Part shown: in pieces, positions 27,974 through 40,969 of the stretch
How positions within the stretch are numbered: position 1 is the stretch's first letter
Layout: every line of letters starts with the position of its first letter
Assembly: GCA_033557835.1 (NCBI GenBank)
Contig: JAWQRO010000002.1
Span: 1-64,000, forward strand
Reading direction: 5' to 3'
Origin: Helochares maculicollis
Taxonomy: Eukaryota > Arthropoda > Insecta > Coleoptera > Hydrophilidae
DNA: 64,000 bases
Position numbers and translations under genes: made by a program
The notes under the pieces: model-generated
Told to the model about the DNA's origin: nothing
Seen by the model: only the letters and a program-made list of their open reading frames with translations
The model's database searches: none

Positions 27974-28798
27974 ATGTTCCCAAGAATGACTCACGATATA
28001 GTGCTCTATAGTTTTCACAGGTATTTACGATCTTTTACCTATATAGGCCAAAAGAAACCTTCAGCAGCCAAGCGTATAAAAGTTTCACACATTCCAAAAA
28101 AAGATCCTATACTTCGCCAACCGCTTCCTCCATCGAAGTCTTTATATCAACAAAATGTAAGTTTTACAATTACGTCAGGGCCGGGAATGACTACGCAATA
28201 CAGACTAGCTCATACTGATCTTAAAATACCGGACTTTACCGAAAAGCGTAGACAATCAACAAAGGATCCCACATCAAGAGGTCATGACACGGTGGATAAT
28301 CGCCGGCTTTTCACTGCTGCCATGGGAGTCATTGGATGGAGTGCCTTGTGGTGGGGCATCAAAGCACATACTCTTCATTATGTATACTACTTTGGACCTA
28401 GCAGAGAAGTATTGGCTTTAGCTACAGTAGAAGTAAACATAAGTGATATTCCTGAAGGAAAGAGTGGCACTGCTAAATGGAGAGGAAAACCTCTATTCAT
28501 TAGACACCGGACTGAAGATGAGATTAATAAGGAACGTTCTGTTAATTGGAAGAGCTTGCGTGATCCTCAAAGTGATGAAGAAAGAACCCAAAAACCTGAG
28601 TGGCTTATACTTGTCGGTATTTGCACTCATTTAGGATGCATTCCTGTACCATATTTGGGGGACTATAATGGTTATTACTGTCCTTGCCATGGATCGCACT
28701 TTGACGCTTCAGGGCGTATCAGAAGAGGACCAGCGCCCTTAAATTTGGAAGTGCCTAAATATAGTTTCGTGGACAACAATACTATTGTTGTGGGATAA
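27974..28798 (+). CDS. Rieske iron-sulfur protein of the cytochrome bc1 complex, divergent single-exon copy
   Basis: The 274-residue protein is a mitochondrial complex III Rieske subunit (RFeSP/UQCRFS1 family), which passes electrons from ubiquinol to cytochrome c1. All 2Fe-2S features are intact: CTHLGC with ligands C217 and H219, CPCHGSH with C236 and H239, the disulfide pair C222/C238, and the Pro loop GPAP at 252-255. SDIPEG, KWRGKPLF and RHRT, typical of the soluble head, are present. The first 60 residues are basic, as in a targeting presequence, and AHTDLKIPDF (79-88) marks the mature N-terminal strand. The membrane anchor and hinge (about 112-145) are unusual: the small-residue helix and the SMSASADVLAM-type hinge of orthologs are replaced by aromatic residues and FGPSREVLAL. 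With no introns, this looks like a retained retrogene paralog rather than the housekeeping copy, though that copy is not in view. Confidence 0.9.
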   Translation: MFPRMTHDIVLYSFHRYLRSFTYIGQKKPSAAKRIKVSHIPKKDPILRQPLPPSKSLYQQNVSFTITSGPGMTTQYRLAHTDLKIPDFTEKRRQSTKDPTSRGHDTVDNRRLFTAAMGVIGWSALWWGIKAHTLHYVYYFGPSREVLALATVEVNISDIPEGKSGTAKWRGKPLFIRHRTEDEINKERSVNWKSLRDPQSDEERTQKPEWLILVGICTHLGCIPVPYLGDYNGYYCPCHGSHFDASGRIRRGPAPLNLEVPKYSFVDNNTIVVG

Positions 28799-28821
28799 TT
28801 TTATTGATTATTGAACCAAAC

Positions 28822-28827
28822 AATAAA
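28822..28827 (+). terminator. polyadenylation signal of the Rieske gene
   Basis: A canonical AATAAA lies about 24 bases after the stop codon. It implies a very short 3' UTR, common in compact or testis-type transcripts. Confidence 0.5.
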
Positions 28828-30250
28828 CAAATGCGGAAACAGTGTTAAATCTAACTCGTTATAATAGTTATCCCAAACATATATACAATGTTACAGTGAA
28901 GTTTTCTAAAGACCCAACCATTAATTATCTACAAATATGCGTTTCTATCATTGATGTATTGTGTAAAATGATTAACTTTAACATCTGAATTTTGCTAATT
29001 AAAAGTATTTTTTTAAATGGCCACTTTACTTTCATATAATATCCAAGTACTTTTCTTTTAACAGAGAATGTAATAAACTATACTATTTACATGATAAATA
29101 GCGCCATGGTTGGAATAGTTATCAGTTTTATTGTCACCTGATTTCCACTATTAGGCATCTCTGAACACGATTTTAAAATTTTACAGTAAACACATTTTTA
29201 GTCTTAGAATGTATTTAACGAGATGTATTTTGTTATACTTAATAGTTACAAAAAAAATTAAACTTAGCGCCCAGATATAACAGTGCGGTATAAAATGTCA
29301 AAAATCGTACCTGGTTGATATTACAAATACAGATAATTTTAAAATTAAAGAGCAGCAGCCCTAAAATTGTGCGGATGCAGATGTAGACATCGCTCTTGCA
29401 ACATCAGTGGTGCAGCAGTCCTATTTATTATTATCTGGCACGTGCTGAACACCGGCTTTATCACAAGGGTAGTGAACCCACCCTCTAATCCATTGAATAA
29501 TATTCCCAATCCAGAGGGCTGTTTCCGACCACCCTAATGTTATTTATTTCTAACTGGTCGACGCTTTTACAAGCTTCCTGTGCTCTGAGCTCAGCATTTC
29601 CAGTACGCAAAATAAATTTGCATTAATGCACGATGCTCGGTGAAATCGCACGAATAAGGGAAGCGCGACCAGTCGCGATCCTACCCCATCATTAACTAAA
29701 AATCGTTAAAAAGTTCAGCTGGACCGGGTGCTCCCCAGCCCTGTTATTAGGGTCAGCTACGACCATAAGGCACACATATCAAGAACAATTTTGCAGGATT
29801 TCATTCATTACCAAGTACCAAATCAAGACGAAACCAACATTTCTTAAAAACGCTTTAATATCTCAATAAAACTTGTTGAAATGAACAAGAATATACAATA
29901 CATATTGAAATAAAGCAATAGCAACGATTTATGGTGTTTTTTGACTCTGACAATTGTTAATAAAGATAACGATAATGATTTTAACTACGAATATGAATAT
30001 TTAGAAAACATTTACCAGCAGCAAATAAAATGAATATTTTGATGAGATATTAGGAAATTGAAGCCATTAGTGCTTAAATTTCAATTTTAATCTTTTAATA
30101 AAATCATCTTGAATTATTTCCTGCAATCTCTTATTGATCATAGTTTTAAAAATGTTAATAGCACACTTCTTTCAGGCACGAGTATTGTTAAAGCATTCGA
30201 TACAAAGCCTCTGAATAGGACAGGAATTTGAAGGCAATACAAGCAAAAAA
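28828..30250. other. intergenic DNA with a GC-richer island
   Basis: Most of this stretch is AT-rich and blank. From about 29380 to 29790 the base composition rises clearly and the text is complex, with an inverted repeat CGCGAC-CA-GTCGCG at 29664-29677. I recognise no protein or RNA family there. It lies just upstream of a LINE endonuclease relic in the same orientation, so it could be part of the same decayed element, or it could be a regulatory element. Confidence 0.4.
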
Positions 30251-30545
30251 ATTGCCACTACTACTCGGTTCGTGGAACGTGCAGGAAATAAGTAGAACGA
30301 AGTAGTTCGTGAACTGAGACAGAAGGTGGTTGCAAAAAATCCAAAAAGAAGAATATGATCATTTCTTTACTGATACCATCAAAGAAACAAAAGCAAAAAT
30401 ATATTACACCGAAGATGGTGGAAATATATTACGTATTCAAAAACTGTAATATGTGGTGTTAATGACGATGACATTATAGACGCATTCTACCAACAATTAA
30501 ACAACAAAATAAAGAATATAGGGGACACTAAAGAATTAATTTTAC
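30251..30545 (+). mobile_element. decayed non-LTR retrotransposon (LINE) endonuclease fragment
   Basis: Translated pieces in shifting frames resemble the apurinic-like endonuclease domain of LINEs. LGSWNVQ near 30270 matches the LGTWNVR start block. DDDIIDAFYQQLNNKI near 30465-30515 matches the region before the GDFNAKVG block. Several frameshifts and stops lie between, so the copy is dead. I do not see a reverse transcriptase in what follows. The family (RTE- or craft-like) is a guess. Confidence 0.4.
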
Positions 30546-33500
30546 TTATATTAATTATTAATATATTAAGCTAATATGGAGAAAATGTGGTAATTAATAA
30601 TATATCATTGGCTATACCACTGAAACTCTTGACTATACCTTCCAGAAGTAAAAGAGTCCAACAAGCAATAGTTACCATTATCTGCTAAAAACAAAAATAT
30701 ATAAGAAAACAAAAACTATAGATTGGGACACACAGTTCAACATGAACTAAATACAGAGCAAAAAATATGTAGCCACAGAGGGGTTAAATAGCAAAGTATA
30801 AAATAGCTACAAGCTACAAGAAAACCATATATTTGAAAGTCCCGAAAAATATTATCAACATATTAAACATTGTATCTATAGAGGATGTTTGGCAAAATAT
30901 TGACACCTAATTGGGAAACGAGTTGAGATTTATGAGTTAATGGAAATTTTTCAAGATTACTCAAGAGTCCTTGGTAGAGTGATATCGACTTGCACGTATG
31001 TAACTTGAACTTAGTTTTCGATTATTTAAATTAGTACCGGCTATATCAGAGACAATAGTACTAAGGTAAAAGATATGTAAATATGTATACATAATCTCTC
31101 GAAGAAGGCATTTTATATTAAATTTTAAAATTCGAAAAATACTATCACCAGTCAATCAAATTGAAATTTCTTATCTGCTGGTTTTTAACGATCTATAAAT
31201 ATTAAGACCTTTCAACGCAACAGCTTTATTTAAAAGATTACTTTTCTGTTATTTACGTATAACAAATGTCATCAATCTTGATGGAAGAGGTTTAGTGCTG
31301 TAGAATATTTAAATGCTGCCTGTTATTACGACAAGGAAACGTTTTAAAATTAACTCTAGGCGAATTCATAGAATAATTATGGTTTCGACCCCACATTTTA
31401 AACAAGCTATTCAACAATTGCGACTTTGTTGAATTATGGTGGCGTGCACCGGTCTCAAAACAAACTCTATTTATAGAATATTGATATTGCACGGTGCTTT
31501 AACCCCAATATTTAAAACAAGATAGTACATGAACTAATAAACGTTGAGTTTGCTGAGGATGTAAAAGAGTTTAAACACACACCCTCTTTACCAAACCAAA
31601 CAGGAATTAATTGCGTTGGTTAAGTTGCTGGATCAGATTAACAAGGTGTTGCCATCAATAAATAAGCTACCATGTCTCATGAAAATGTAATAAACACGTG
31701 CCTGAATAAACCACGATCTTATTTCACGTGGAAAGTACTCTATTTATTTAAGAGGGTACGTGTTCCCCTTGACGTTAGATTTGTCAACATGGAATTATAT
31801 CGTTAAATACAACTTCATTACAGAGATGTTAAGTGGTTGTGTTGTAAACAATTTTAAGATAGAAAAAATTTAAAAGATCTGAATTAAAATTATATGGATT
31901 TAGGTTGGCTATTTTTTGCACCTACTTATTTCCGGTTACACGTTTTACCATCTTCACAAAAAATGCTCTATATGTCCGCTTCTGCATTCGCAGCACGATA
32001 AAAACGTTAACTAGTGTTTATTTAAAAAAATAAAACCAGTAAAAATAGATCTCTAAAAGACATACATTTATTTCGTTCTTAATTAATTGGTAGTTGCTAA
32101 TCTAACAAAAACAACACCAACCACATTCAGTTTATTACACAAGAGAAGAGAGAACAGCTGTTAGGTCAGTGTTCCCAACACAAATCATTACCCTTTTTGC
32201 TTTATAATTAGTAGTGTATGTGCGCTATGATATTGCTGCCATGTCGCATGCCATTAGATTTAACTAAAGCGATAAGGCAACTTATGTTTATAGCATTTTT
32301 AAGTGAAAATGTTCTCTTTATCTACAAAATAAGGGCTGTTCCCTTGATTCACCAGGTGTAAACCCGCCCATTAAACCAATTCCTTACAAAATTAATTATG
32401 CACGTAAATGCAAGTTAAACACGTCCAAATTTACCCCTCGATTTTCATTCTTCATGTATATTTTTTGAACTTTGGAAGGGTCATTTTTGACCTAATAATT
32501 ACCCGGTTCCCTTTCAAGCTTCCCTCAAACTTAGTTTTTAATTTTTACAGACGGATTTTTAATAAACTTTAATTAAATGATTTAATTCACGGTATACACT
32601 TTTTGCCGTTTAAAAAATTCGAAATTTATTTAATTTAACGCATCGACTCTATGACTGGCGTTCCTCAAATGTTCAAGTTTTATAACAGACTGAATCTTAT
32701 TATATCTTTTAAAGTTCTTTCATAACTTTTATACTAAATATTATTTTACAATACCGACGGCGCTTTAATAGTGGAATTCGGCAATACAATTTAGCATGTC
32801 ATTTCGTGAAAGTACAATTGACTTTTTTAATAGCAGAATATTTTCGGATGTAATAATAATAAATCTCGGCATTTTGTTTGAATATAACATGTTAAAGTTG
32901 ACATTATCAAAAGCATAATTTGTGCTGTAAATTACGATATATTTCTTTGCATGAGAAGCTTACTGGACACTTTATAAGAAAATATTTTTGGATGACAAAA
33001 GTTTGTTGATGTCTTTCTTACGTTCTTAAAATTTATAAGCTAGATTAGCCCTTTTAAATGCAACATGATTCTTAGTGCCGCAAACTTAGTTTACAATTTT
33101 AACAGCAGAACGCCTCAGGATGGTAGAACCTTGTTCTAACATATATCTTTTGTAATTATTTGCATGTTTTCATTATCAAATAACCTTATTTTGATATTGA
33201 AACAGACATGCTTATACATTTTCTACCTCCTTCTTTCTTTAAAAACTTTTCAATTTAATAGTTCTAATAACTTTTAAATTGCTATAACAAATGTTGTGTC
33301 AGTTGTTTAAACAAACTAAATGCTACAATAATTGGATATATAATCTAATCAGGAATTTTTCCATTTGATCAAGCGGCTAACTCACGCTAAATTTGTTAAA
33401 ATTATTTTACTGTTTATTTTGTGTTTTTAGGAAATGTTCAAAATTATTTAATCTAGAAAATGTAAAGTTAAATATGATATCAATCTTTTCTACAGAAAAT

Positions 33501-36500
33501 CACCTTTATCACAGAAAAATCCAGAAATGAGCATACTTAGAACTTTTTCGTTTTTGAGTTTTTAAATATCTTTAGTATTTTATGATATAATTGGCGTTAT
33601 GAAACCATCAGTTGCATTTGAACTTGAATTGCATTACTTCTTTGATTTTGAGAGAAACTTTAAGCTTACAAAACTCATGTTTAGAAAATTGTGCTTTACA
33701 TTAAATCGGTGGTACAAAGATATCTGCTAAAGGTCAAATCCAATACTTATTGGGACCAAAAGAAATATTAAAATATGGACGGAAGGTAATGGCTAACATC
33801 ATGTCGGTCTTTTTACCCTGTGTACATTGTTGTGTTGGCCTTAATACCTTCTACAATTTGAAATGATTAGGTACAGCGTTCTGCAAATGGCCCTGATATT
33901 AAAATGGAGTGATATTTTGCAGTATGTTAGAGCTGGCATTTCCTAATAGGATTTTTCCCGTGTTAAACGAGTGAACTTTCCACCTATGCGTCCCCATTAG
34001 CACTCCTTTTTACGAAAAAATGCTGTCCTGTTTCGTTATCACATTGGGCCTAGCCTTTCAGTCTCAACGGCCTCTGGTAATGTAATCAAAATATAGCGTG
34101 TTACTGACTACTTTCGCACGAGGCCTTATACATTTGTACGATGTAAAATCGTAAACCATGTTCCCTTTGTGTCGATATAATATGCAAATACCATTCATTT
34201 ACGAATACTTATAAACTATTACTTACGAAATGAGTCCCAAAATTTTCATAAACACACCTGAAACAAAAAATGTGTATTATATTTATAAAATTCGCATAAA
34301 AATAATAAACTATATCGCAAGTCATAATCTTTAATGTCTGAAAAACAAACATTGCTATAAAAACTAATGAGAGCTGCGTGAAAATAAATTTTAGTAAGTC
34401 GATGAAAGGACTATTCAGGCGAGTAATATGCATTATAATTATAATAGTTTTTATTCAGCACATAAATCTAAAGCGCTGCCAGTCTTATTGTCTATTTTTT
34501 AGGTGCTGCGGCTTCTGTAATTTCAGAAGGACTAAAACTAAGCAGATGTCTTTCTTACAGCCCCATTAATGTAATGTATCTGTTGATTCAGATACTGCTA
34601 CCATCACAATTTAATGTACGAAAATAATAATTTCGAACATCTGTTTAAGCGATCGGTCCTGTCTTGTTTTCATCGAGCTTTTCAGCTTTTGACGGACGAA
34701 GCGCCTACAACCAGACGGCTGAAAACTGGAATATTAAAAATATATTTCATGTTGAAGTAGTGCCAATGCCAAATGTCGACGAACGGTCTGTGCCTGTCTG
34801 GGCCAAAATTATTTTTAGGTTCACAACGAAAGCGAAAGCCACAACAAAACAACGAGTTTATTAAGTTAGGACGTAACTGCTTCATTACAGTATGAGACAG
34901 ATTAGTTAACTTTTATGATTTGTTTCAAAAGCATATTAACAGATTTATTTTAACACTTATCAAAAATGTATAGTTGAAAAAACTATTATATGGAGCTTTA
35001 AAAAAGCATTCGTATAACAATATGCCTCCAGCCTTTCTACAGTTCAATAAGTCGAGATTCTATCGGCGACGTTATGTCAGGCGAATGATTTTTACATCTA
35101 TATAATTAGTAGTGGATCATTTATTTCAATTATGAGGTTATCCTTATTACTTCGGCATACTTCGCGTTTGCAAACTTAGAACAAAGAAGCCTTACACAAA
35201 GACAGATTTATGAATGAAACCCAATGCTCCCTAAACAAAAGCCTGTCTGTGGTTTTTGTAATAAAATACAGAAAACACTAAATTGATTTCCTCGCCTGCT
35301 TGCGTTGTATGAATACGAAATGCCTTTCGATTGCAGAAAAGCAGCTAGACTGTAGATAGACCTACTAAACCCCTGATGAAGTTCTGTAGTCTTCAGCTAG
35401 CATAAAAGGGTGATGTTTTCTGCTTGCCGAAATCTCTTTCACTCTGGCCCTGCATTATCTGCAATAACATGGAAGGCATTAATTGCTACAGTAAAAGGGG
35501 ACGGCAACAAAATTTTGTATCAAGTGCCATTTTGATTCGCCCCCTTGTCTTGTTTACTGGAGGGATGCTGTCCCTCGACGGGCATCAAGTGTAGGGGGTT
35601 GTAAATCCTTGAAAATCTCAGCTGACGATCTTCTGTCGCAAAGCTATAAATACACAAGAGAATGCAAAGCACGCGCTACGTACCACGGCAGTTCTAAATA
35701 AATGCATAAATGTGAATGAAAGAAATGTTGGATAATTTTAGAATTTCAAACTGGCGGAGATTGATTACTGCAACAATTAACTTAGCTGCACGCCCTTTTC
35801 ACGTTTTTCTTCTAGGATATGATAAGGCACTCCCATATAAGAGACCACGAATTTGAATTTAAAACGCTTAGTTTTTGAGTAAAATATACTTATTTATATA
35901 TAATACATATCTTGCCACGTTTATTGTTTAGCATTATTCTAATGTCCACGTTTTCGCCAGAGCTGCATTTTTCTCCAACGGTATTTGCATGACTAGTATA
36001 AAGCGACAAGTCTGCTTGGGAAACTGTTTCAATATTGACTGATGTGGTTCGCGATGCGTGAATGCGGTTGATAGGGATGAACCTCAAATATTTACCCTTC
36101 CTTATAATGCAAAGAGCTGTACCTTTCTGACACATGACGGACATGAACGACGAGTATAAAACTAAATTTATGTCCAAGTTACAAGGTAATATTTCAAAAT
36201 AAATAGATATCCGCAAAATTGCACAAATAAACGATTTTATCGTTTCGCATTTAACACGAGAGCTATTTGCAAATTACATTCAATTTCCTAAGAAATGTCC
36301 TCTCTCTCTTTAAATTATTATGTTTCTGGAACAAATTTTAAAATGAATATCGTTTTGAGTGTCACGTTTTTACTTAGTTTAATGAAGATGAAGTTATGAA
36401 GGCAAAATAATTAAATTAATCCGGTTTGACTGTAAATTTAATCGAACGCCTGAGTGTTATGGCAGAGCAGAATTCAAATTTAAACAAGACATTTTTATCC

Positions 36501-39500
36501 AGAGTTCCATACTAATCAAACAACTTTTTAATAGACCTAAAAGTAACTTATCTGCAAACTCTACGTCATGTTTGAGCCCTGCATGTTTGACCTGTGGGAA
36601 GTGCTACGTTTTTATTTGCATTTTCATTATTTAATGAATTAAATAATTATTTACATGCAAACGGTGTCACAACTTTTTCTTTGTTAGGTTTATTTATTTG
36701 ACAATATCTGTTTAATGCAGATTATGTAAGCATACAAAAACTAATATATAATTGGAAGGGCATGTTAAGTATAAATATAAAATGTCATAAAAACACTCAT
36801 CAAAATTTAATAAAATCAAAAATGTTGAATTTTGGATATACAAAAATGTTGAAAAAGTAAGCTTGTAAATTTAATTGCAATAAACAATCGGGTTTATATA
36901 TGTATAAATCTACTGGTAAAATTATGCAGTACATATATATTGCGTTTTGCATTTGCGTTGCAATTTAGAAATCATAGAAAATTTACCCAGCAATTCTTTA
37001 TGAAATTTAATAGTATTTCGTTTTCTTAGCGTACATGTAGAATTTTGACAAATATGTTCACATTATTGATATACCTGTGTCGCCTAGACCGATCAAATTT
37101 TAAGCTTTTTCAATTTGTAAATCATAACAAAAACCAATCTAGCGCCTTCTCACGGATCATGTTGCCTGACTTTATGATCCCAAGCCAAGCCATCACTGTC
37201 TAATTAAAAGAAAACTTATTTCACGAACGCCTGTTTATTTAAAAGAGAGTTATAAACAGTATTTCCTGCACTAAACATACATATTTGAATGCGGTGTTTT
37301 GCTTCCTTGGTGGCTCCCAAACCTGCGGCGTTTCAAAAGCAAATAAATTCAAACGCGACCTCAACGTTTCGTCGGGAATTTGAGATAAATGCACCTTTCT
37401 AACATTACTGTGCCTTTCCTCGCTTTTTATCTATTATACAGTAACTCGCGTTCATCTTTAATCATGTAATTAAATATTATTTAATTCAATTTGTAAGCTA
37501 ACAAATTGCCTGAAACGCTTATAAGTGCGTCTTCGTCCTGTTGCTATAAAAATCTACCTCATACTTATTATGGAGATATGCAAATGGAGGAATACCATAG
37601 CTGAGCATGAAAATTCATAATGTTCCCGAACACGAATGCAGTGAAATGTGAGAAATGCATCAAATGTCCTGCCGATTATCACGTCTGGATGTTGTAATAA
37701 TTATGATAAAAATTACGCAATACCGGTAAGAGATGTTCTTACGTTATAATAATTTATTGTAAAATCCGCATGTGGTGTTATTAAGCAGGTACAAGACAGA
37801 AAAATGTTAATAGTTCATTTTAAATGCGTTTAAATCGATCGAAAAAGGTCAATACACTGGAGGTGTTGGTGATAATTACTTTATGAGCAATGCGTTGATT
37901 AAATACATAAACAATAATGTAATATTATTTGATTAGACAGTGGAAGCTTGATAAAATTGGAGAAACCTCCTGCTGCATCCAAAATGTAATTTTAAAATTA
38001 TCGCTAAACTAGATTGGAGAACATGTGCCGTAAGTAATGCGGCTTGCACCCTTCTCTAGTTTTAATATAGGGGGTGTTTATCTGGTTTTCATAGAGGGGT
38101 TGCTTTATTCATTAGCAAAACTTATCCTGATGCCCAGAGTCGTCTGGATTCCTCTAACTTCTAGGATTTAGGAGTTGGGGTGAGAATGCACCCTTGGCGT
38201 AGTTAAATTTATTCCAATTCCTTTTTCTTTTCTACGCTATTTCCCTACATAATTATCTGCGCTTAACGCAACTTGTCTGCAAAATTTGGTTTGCGTTACA
38301 CTTTCAACTGAAGATTTTTCCTAGAGCATTTGTTATTAATATTGCCACTATTTTCATTATAATTTTGACTATTATAATCATTATTATTATTTATTACTGT
38401 AGATTATTTTTTACAAAAATTCTAGACAGGGCGTATGACTTTATATTTTTGATTCACCCACGCTTAACCTAAGACCTCTCTTAAACGCATCTTTGTCGGG
38501 CATGTTGTAAAAATTAATGGTGCGTTCACTGATGAGTAATCATGTCCTAAATGAACGTAAAGTAATTGGCCCGAACAGCGGCGTGGCGATAAGCTCAAGT
38601 TCATTCTGTATATAATACCACCGGCAAATAATACGCTGGATCTATGATAAAAGAAGCAATTAATGTAGTATAAACAAAATGCACATGCCCATATTTCAAG
38701 CATTTGCAACAACATTTTATGAAAAGAAAACCGAAAAAATAATTGTCAGTCTATTGTTTTTGAAGCAATGTTTCCTACGATTCTAAACACTTGGAATAGA
38801 GACGTATTCAACAAGAGTTGGCAAACAAAAATAGGTAGGAATTGTATGACATGTGACGTAAATGATTTTAAGGTCGCATAAATCTTACAGATTGTAAGGT
38901 TAACAGTAATAGATTTTACATAACAGCTTACACGATGCCTTTGCCTCAAAAAGAGAAGAAATTTCAAATTTGGAAGGAGGATCAAAAGATCTTCAAAGAA
39001 TAACATCGCCTACCAACCAAACCACGAATGGCAATCACACTCAATTTTATGTAAAATCTACAGCTGTCACCGCAAACGCCTGCAAAAAATTTCGACCCCC
39101 CGGAAGTGTGATACAAATATACAAAAAATGCTGACTCAGCTAACAATGTATAGTTTCGCGACCTGAAGATAAATTTAAGGCACGAGCGCGACACGGTGGA
39201 AAGCACTGACGGTTGGTTTAAAAATTTGTACATTACTCCCAGAATAGGACTACGTAACTCAGCAGAAGCACATATAGCACGCGTTCGTGGGGTAGGTACT
39301 ACAAATAAACATCTGTACACACTCCCCTCAAATGCAGTCGGAATCCCATTCATGCATTTCAAATAACACCCTGCCTTATATTAATACAATACACTTCCAT
39401 GTTATGCGTACTTCATCCGCGCCACATATTGAATTAGGGGGCAAATTTAGCTCTATTCAACCAAATATTGTTAGCGTTTTGCTATATTTAGAAAATTAGC

Positions 39501-39621
39501 CTCGTAAAATAACGGGATGGAGACCTTAAACTAGTTGAAAATGAATTATGCTGAAATGTATCTTTGGCGGCGCTTTGTCAACTGCTCCATAATATATTGT
39601 TATTAGGTATAAAAACTAGCT
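30546..39621. other. gene desert with unique sequence
   Basis: No convincing gene is seen in about 9 kb. Further degraded retroelement text may extend to about 30950. Near 31380-31525 two similar stretches (ACCCCACATTTTAAACAAG-like and ACCCCAATATTTAAAACAAG-like) form a weak direct repeat. From 34.0 to 39.4 kb the DNA is less AT-rich and not repetitive, with short open frames (at most 126 codons, at 38982-39362 minus) that match nothing I know. Such texture fits long-range cis-regulatory DNA, but this is not demonstrated. Confidence 0.45.
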
Positions 39622-39811
39622 GGAATTAGTATTTTAGGAAATGAGTAATTTATGAAATAAGTATTTCATGAAATGATCATTTTAGAATTGAGTAATTCAT
39701 GAAATGAGTATTCTATAATGAGTATATTATTAAATTAGTGTTTCCATGAAATAAATATATTATTTAATGAGGATTTTATGAAATATGTATTTTAACGAAT
39801 GAATATTTTTA
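39622..39811. repeat. degenerate tandem repeat, about 16-bp unit, roughly 12 copies
   Basis: Units of 14-18 bases with a consensus near GAAATGAGTATTTTAT run head to tail. Examples are GAAATGAGTAATTTAT, GAAATAAGTATTTCAT, GAATTGAGTAATTCAT and GAAATGAGTATTCTAT. Copies at the 3' end are more diverged. Nothing suggests coding, and it is a minisatellite-like array in otherwise unique DNA. Confidence 0.8.
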
Positions 39812-40969
39812 GAAATTCTAGTTCTAATTCTAAGCGTGCCCGAAGGTCAAAATTAATTCGAGGAATTTCTACGCTTCCGAAATATGCTTAAAACAGATCA
39901 AAGGGTGGCGCTGTGCCATCCACATGGCCGATAAAATTGAATATCGTAAAAACAATTTAAGGTGAAGAAAATTGTGCCAATAATACAATTAGCAACCTAT
40001 AAATAAGTAAAGAAAATAAATATCATGTTCGAATACAGCCGATTAAAAATATGGTTTTAAGTGGTCTTTTTCCATGTCTATAAGCATTTCCGGTCAATAT
40101 CTGCAGGTCACAGGGCAAACTTTTCAATTACAACTAATGGCATTAATTGCACCATAAATTATGTTGACACATTTTTAGCAAACGAACTTACAATGAGGTC
40201 TTGTTCGCAGGAAAATCAATAAAGATAAAGTTTTGTTTCTATAGGTGGGAAAACCGCGACTTTTTCTTGTGCGGACACTAAAAATTCACTCACTATAACT
40301 ATAAATATCATATTTAATGCAACTTAATTTCCTATTAAAAGCACATAAGCCTGATAGTTGAAAATTAGCCAATCAAATTATAAATGAGCCTCATTTTAAG
40401 CTATTTTGGCCACTGAGGGTCTCGTATTTTGAAGATTTCATCCCACTTTGATTAAAATAGTTACGGAAACACCAACGTATCGCAGTCATTTCTGCATTAT
40501 TTAATACGCGAAACATACAAGTTTTGATTAATTCACATGCTGCGTTCCGGCAACTCATGAAAACACGACAATTTATATTACAAATTCGCAGACGTTTTTG
40601 TTTAATTCTAAAACTTTGCAATACTTGATATAAACATTTTATTAAAGTCGCACTGTTATAAAATATGTTGTACGTATACTATATTTATTTTGATTGCTTG
40701 GGAAATTTAGATGAATTAAGTGAATTTTATTATTTATATTTAATTTCTACCTCTTTCTCTCTCCATACAGTAAAACTTGTTCTGACAAGCTTCAATTGTT
40801 CATTTAATAAATATGGGAAAAACTAATCAACATACAAAATCTGTTGTAGTAAGTTTTGAACCATCATCTGAAGAAGAACGGTTCACATTCAAAGTAAGAC
40901 GTCTGAAATGCAAGATAGCAATGAAAAATCGATTACTGACGAGAAATTAAAACTGCTTCTGATAATAAA
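39812..40969. other. intergenic DNA before the piggyBac relic
   Basis: AT-rich and without a recognised gene. An ATG at 40814 opens a short frame ending near 40950 that could be the eroded N-terminus of the transposase that follows, but it has no motif to prove it. Confidence 0.4.

Noticed and set aside
34640..34885. Overlapping 66-67 codon frames on both strands
   Set aside because: Both strands are open over the same stretch with no motif, which is typical of stop-poor non-coding DNA.
38982..39362. 126-codon minus-strand open frame
   Set aside because: No motif, no splice context and no family resemblance. It lies in the less AT-rich part of the desert, where chance open frames are longer.
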